Positions 62,762 to 64,000 of a stretch of DNA of 64,000 nucleotides are shown here, piece after piece. This DNA comes from Planococcus halocryophilus (GTDB lineage Bacteria; Bacillota; Bacilli; Bacillales_A; Planococcaceae), in NCBI RefSeq assembly GCF_001687585.2, contig NZ_CP016537.2, forward strand, positions 1,274,001 through 1,338,000. The letters are read 5' to 3'. Below the pieces are notes generated by a model that did no database searches, was not told where the DNA came from, and was given only the letters and a program-made list of their open reading frames with translations. The translations under genes and the position numbers were made by a program. Every line of letters begins with the position of its first letter. Position 1 is the first letter of the stretch.

Positions 62762-63251
62762 TTTTCGCATGCAATATCCGTTGTGGATGATGGGATTTAT
62801 TGTGACGCTGGGGATGTTCTTATTTGGAGTGAGCTCGCCGACAACTCATATTGTTAATACGGAAACAGAACAAAGTATTTTGGTCGAACTCGGACCCATT
62901 GCTGGATTATTCGCTGTTGGATCAGTCATCTTATACTTCCTGATGATGATTGTTTTTTACACACAGTTAAAACGTCATAACAAAAAGAACCCAGCAGAAA
63001 AAATTTCGATTTTTCCAATCCGTCCTCCTGAATATTTAGAGCAAGACGAAGGGATGACACATATTACACGAAAAGCATCTCAAAAAGTATACACATTTAT
63101 GTCTTGGAGTTTGCCGCTACTGGCAGTATTTGCGATGTTTTCACCTTTCTCACGCATTTACACCGTTTTTGTGATTTTACTAATCGCGTTAATTCAATAC
63201 GTAATTTATTACGTGGAAATCCGTACGCATTTTAAGGAGGAAGATGAATGA
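62751..63251 (+). CDS. Membrane protein partner of the XRE regulator
   Basis: A 166-aa protein with four probable transmembrane segments: residues ~10-27, ~49-71, ~116-131 and ~133-150, with a hydrophilic middle section (RHNKKNPAEKISIFPIRPPEYLEQDEG) and an acidic end. No characterised family recognised. ATG 62751 has GAGGAG ten bases upstream; ATG 62742 is too close. It overlaps both neighbours, so it is co-expressed with the regulator, perhaps as its signal or target gene. Confidence 0.75.
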   Translation: MKNDFRMQYPLWMMGFIVTLGMFLFGVSSPTTHIVNTETEQSILVELGPIAGLFAVGSVILYFLMMIVFYTQLKRHNKKNPAEKISIFPIRPPEYLEQDEGMTHITRKASQKVYTFMSWSLPLLAVFAMFSPFSRIYTVFVILLIALIQYVIYYVEIRTHFKEEDE

Positions 63252-63697
63252 TATATGAATATTTCCTCGTCTTTTTAGGAGCCGCAATTCCTTGGTTTGA
63301 AATCGCTGTAGTTATTCCGCTCGGCATCGTTTGGGGCCTGTCACCTTTTTGGGTAATGATTCTGGCGTTTATCGGCAACATGGTAACAGTGCTCGCATTG
63401 ATTATCGGTTTCGATCGTTTCAAGATCTGGTACACGAAACGTCAAGAAGCAAAAGGGAAAACAGCGTCGAAAAAAAGTGATCGCGCTAAAAAAATATGGA
63501 ACCGATATGGTTTGCCAGGTCTCGCTATGCTTGGCCCCGTTTTAATCGGTACGCATATTGCCGCGTTTATCGGAATGACGCTAGGTGCGACAAAAAAGAA
63601 CACGACCGTTTGGTTGACGATTAGCATTGCAGCTTGGACACTAGCATTTGGTCTTTTGACAGCACTTGGCTTTGATTTTTTCACGGATAAAATCTAA
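63248..63697 (+). CDS. COG2426 small membrane protein
   Basis: A 149-aa integral membrane protein of the family annotated as putative small multidrug export proteins (COG2426). Hydrophobic segments: residues ~5-25, ~30-53, ~90-112 and ~120-142; the family-typical GAAIPWFEIAVVIPLGI and GLPGLAMLGPVLIGTHIAA are present. The export name is not well supported experimentally. The start overlaps the previous stop as ATGA. Third gene of the XRE operon. Confidence 0.82.
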   Translation: MIYEYFLVFLGAAIPWFEIAVVIPLGIVWGLSPFWVMILAFIGNMVTVLALIIGFDRFKIWYTKRQEAKGKTASKKSDRAKKIWNRYGLPGLAMLGPVLIGTHIAAFIGMTLGATKKNTTVWLTISIAAWTLAFGLLTALGFDFFTDKI

Positions 63698-63743
63698 GCT
63701 GTGCTATACTTGAGCTATTCTGAAATAAAGGCGTGAACATAAC

Positions 63744-64000
63744 ATGAAAAGAATTGAATCAAGTCAAAACTCACTCGTTAAGCATTGGAAAAAGCTTAGC
63801 ACTACTAGGAAAGAGCGCGATAAATTCGCGGAATTCTTAGTAGAAGGATTTCATTTAACAGAAGAAGCTCTTCGTAAAAAAGATCTTGTGAAATCACTGA
63901 TTGTGCGCGAAGGCGTAGATATTCCAGAAGGCTGGGATATTGAAGGCGTTCCTCATTATTCGGTAACTGCTGCTGTGGCTAAAGAAATTTCGGAAACCGA
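63744..64000 (+). CDS. SpoU-family RNA methyltransferase, 5' part
   Basis: The first 85 codons of a gene cut by the window edge. MKRIESSQNSLVKHWKKL and KFAEFLVEGFHLTEEAL are the N-terminal substrate-binding domain of TrmH/SpoU 2'-O-methyltransferases, as in B. subtilis YsgA. The knotted SAM-binding domain lies beyond the window. YsgA also follows the ysd genes in B. subtilis, supporting the call. Confidence 0.85.
   Translation, partial: MKRIESSQNSLVKHWKKLSTTRKERDKFAEFLVEGFHLTEEALRKKDLVKSLIVREGVDIPEGWDIEGVPHYSVTAAVAKEISET

Overview
This is a chromosomal core segment from a low-to-moderate GC Gram-positive of the order Bacillales. It is most likely a Planococcaceae member close to Planococcus/Planomicrobium; that genus-level placement is inference, since no rRNA is present. 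Gene order follows the Bacillus subtilis block that runs from rpsD and ezrA through thiI, ytcI, sppA, tpx, ytxK, ytkL, ytoI, nrnA, dnaE, accDA, pfkA-pyk, citZ-icd-mdh, phoPR, polA-mutM-coaE, gapB-speD-nrdR-dnaB-dnaI, thrS, infC-rpmI-rplT and ysdABC to a SpoU methylase. No phage, insertion sequence, CRISPR array, tRNA or rRNA gene was found.

Layout. 1-4.7 kb: an RsbR-type stressosome protein, rpsD with its leader, and a convergent pair for methionine gamma-lyase and free-methionine sulfoxide reductase, then hisJ. 4.8-15.2 kb: ezrA, the cysteine desulfurase-thiI pair, acyl-CoA synthetase, rarD, sppA-yteJ, tpx, ytxK and a small basic protein. 15.3-18 kb: a T-box-controlled NhaC-family transporter, a Usp protein and a PhnA-type zinc-ribbon protein. 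18.1-20 kb: queC-queD-queE under a preQ1-I riboswitch. 20-29.6 kb: oxidoreductase, Usp, pepQ, ytkL, ytoI, ytpI, nrnA and dnaE. 29.7-35.5 kb: a GntR regulator with accD-accA, then pfkA-pyk-fxsA. 35.7-43.3 kb: citrate synthase, isocitrate and malate dehydrogenases, a MaoC-fold protein, phoPR and a D-aspartate-ligase-like ATP-grasp enzyme. 43.4-54.3 kb: hflKC, polA-mutM-coaE, gapB, speD, nrdR-dnaB-dnaI. 54.4-58.6 kb: T-box thrS and L20-leader infC-rpmI-rplT. 58.6-64 kb: ysdA/ysdB-type proteins, dUTPase, an M42 aminopeptidase, a NERD-domain protein, an XRE regulator with a membrane partner, a COG2426 membrane protein and the start of an RNA methyltransferase.

The most unusual content is non-coding. 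Three arrays (883-1058, 61094-61203, 62308-62420) repeat an 8-9 base core, GCAAAYAA, at an exact 21-bp pitch with variable DNA between cores. Each lies just beyond a Rho-independent terminator and reads in the same direction as it. Two of them bracket the NERD gene. A second family consists of long imperfect palindromes whose arms covary; two copies separate the thrS T-box terminator from thrS itself and a third follows rplT. The speD leader contains a stem-loop whose C-rich loop can pair with the speD ribosome-binding site.

Among proteins, points of note are a thiol peroxidase with no resolving cysteine, a DnaE whose PHP metal motifs are gone, a PhoR without the usual extracytoplasmic domain, and the ATP-grasp ligase next to phoPR that is a candidate for building the D-Glu/D-Asp peptidoglycan cross-bridge.
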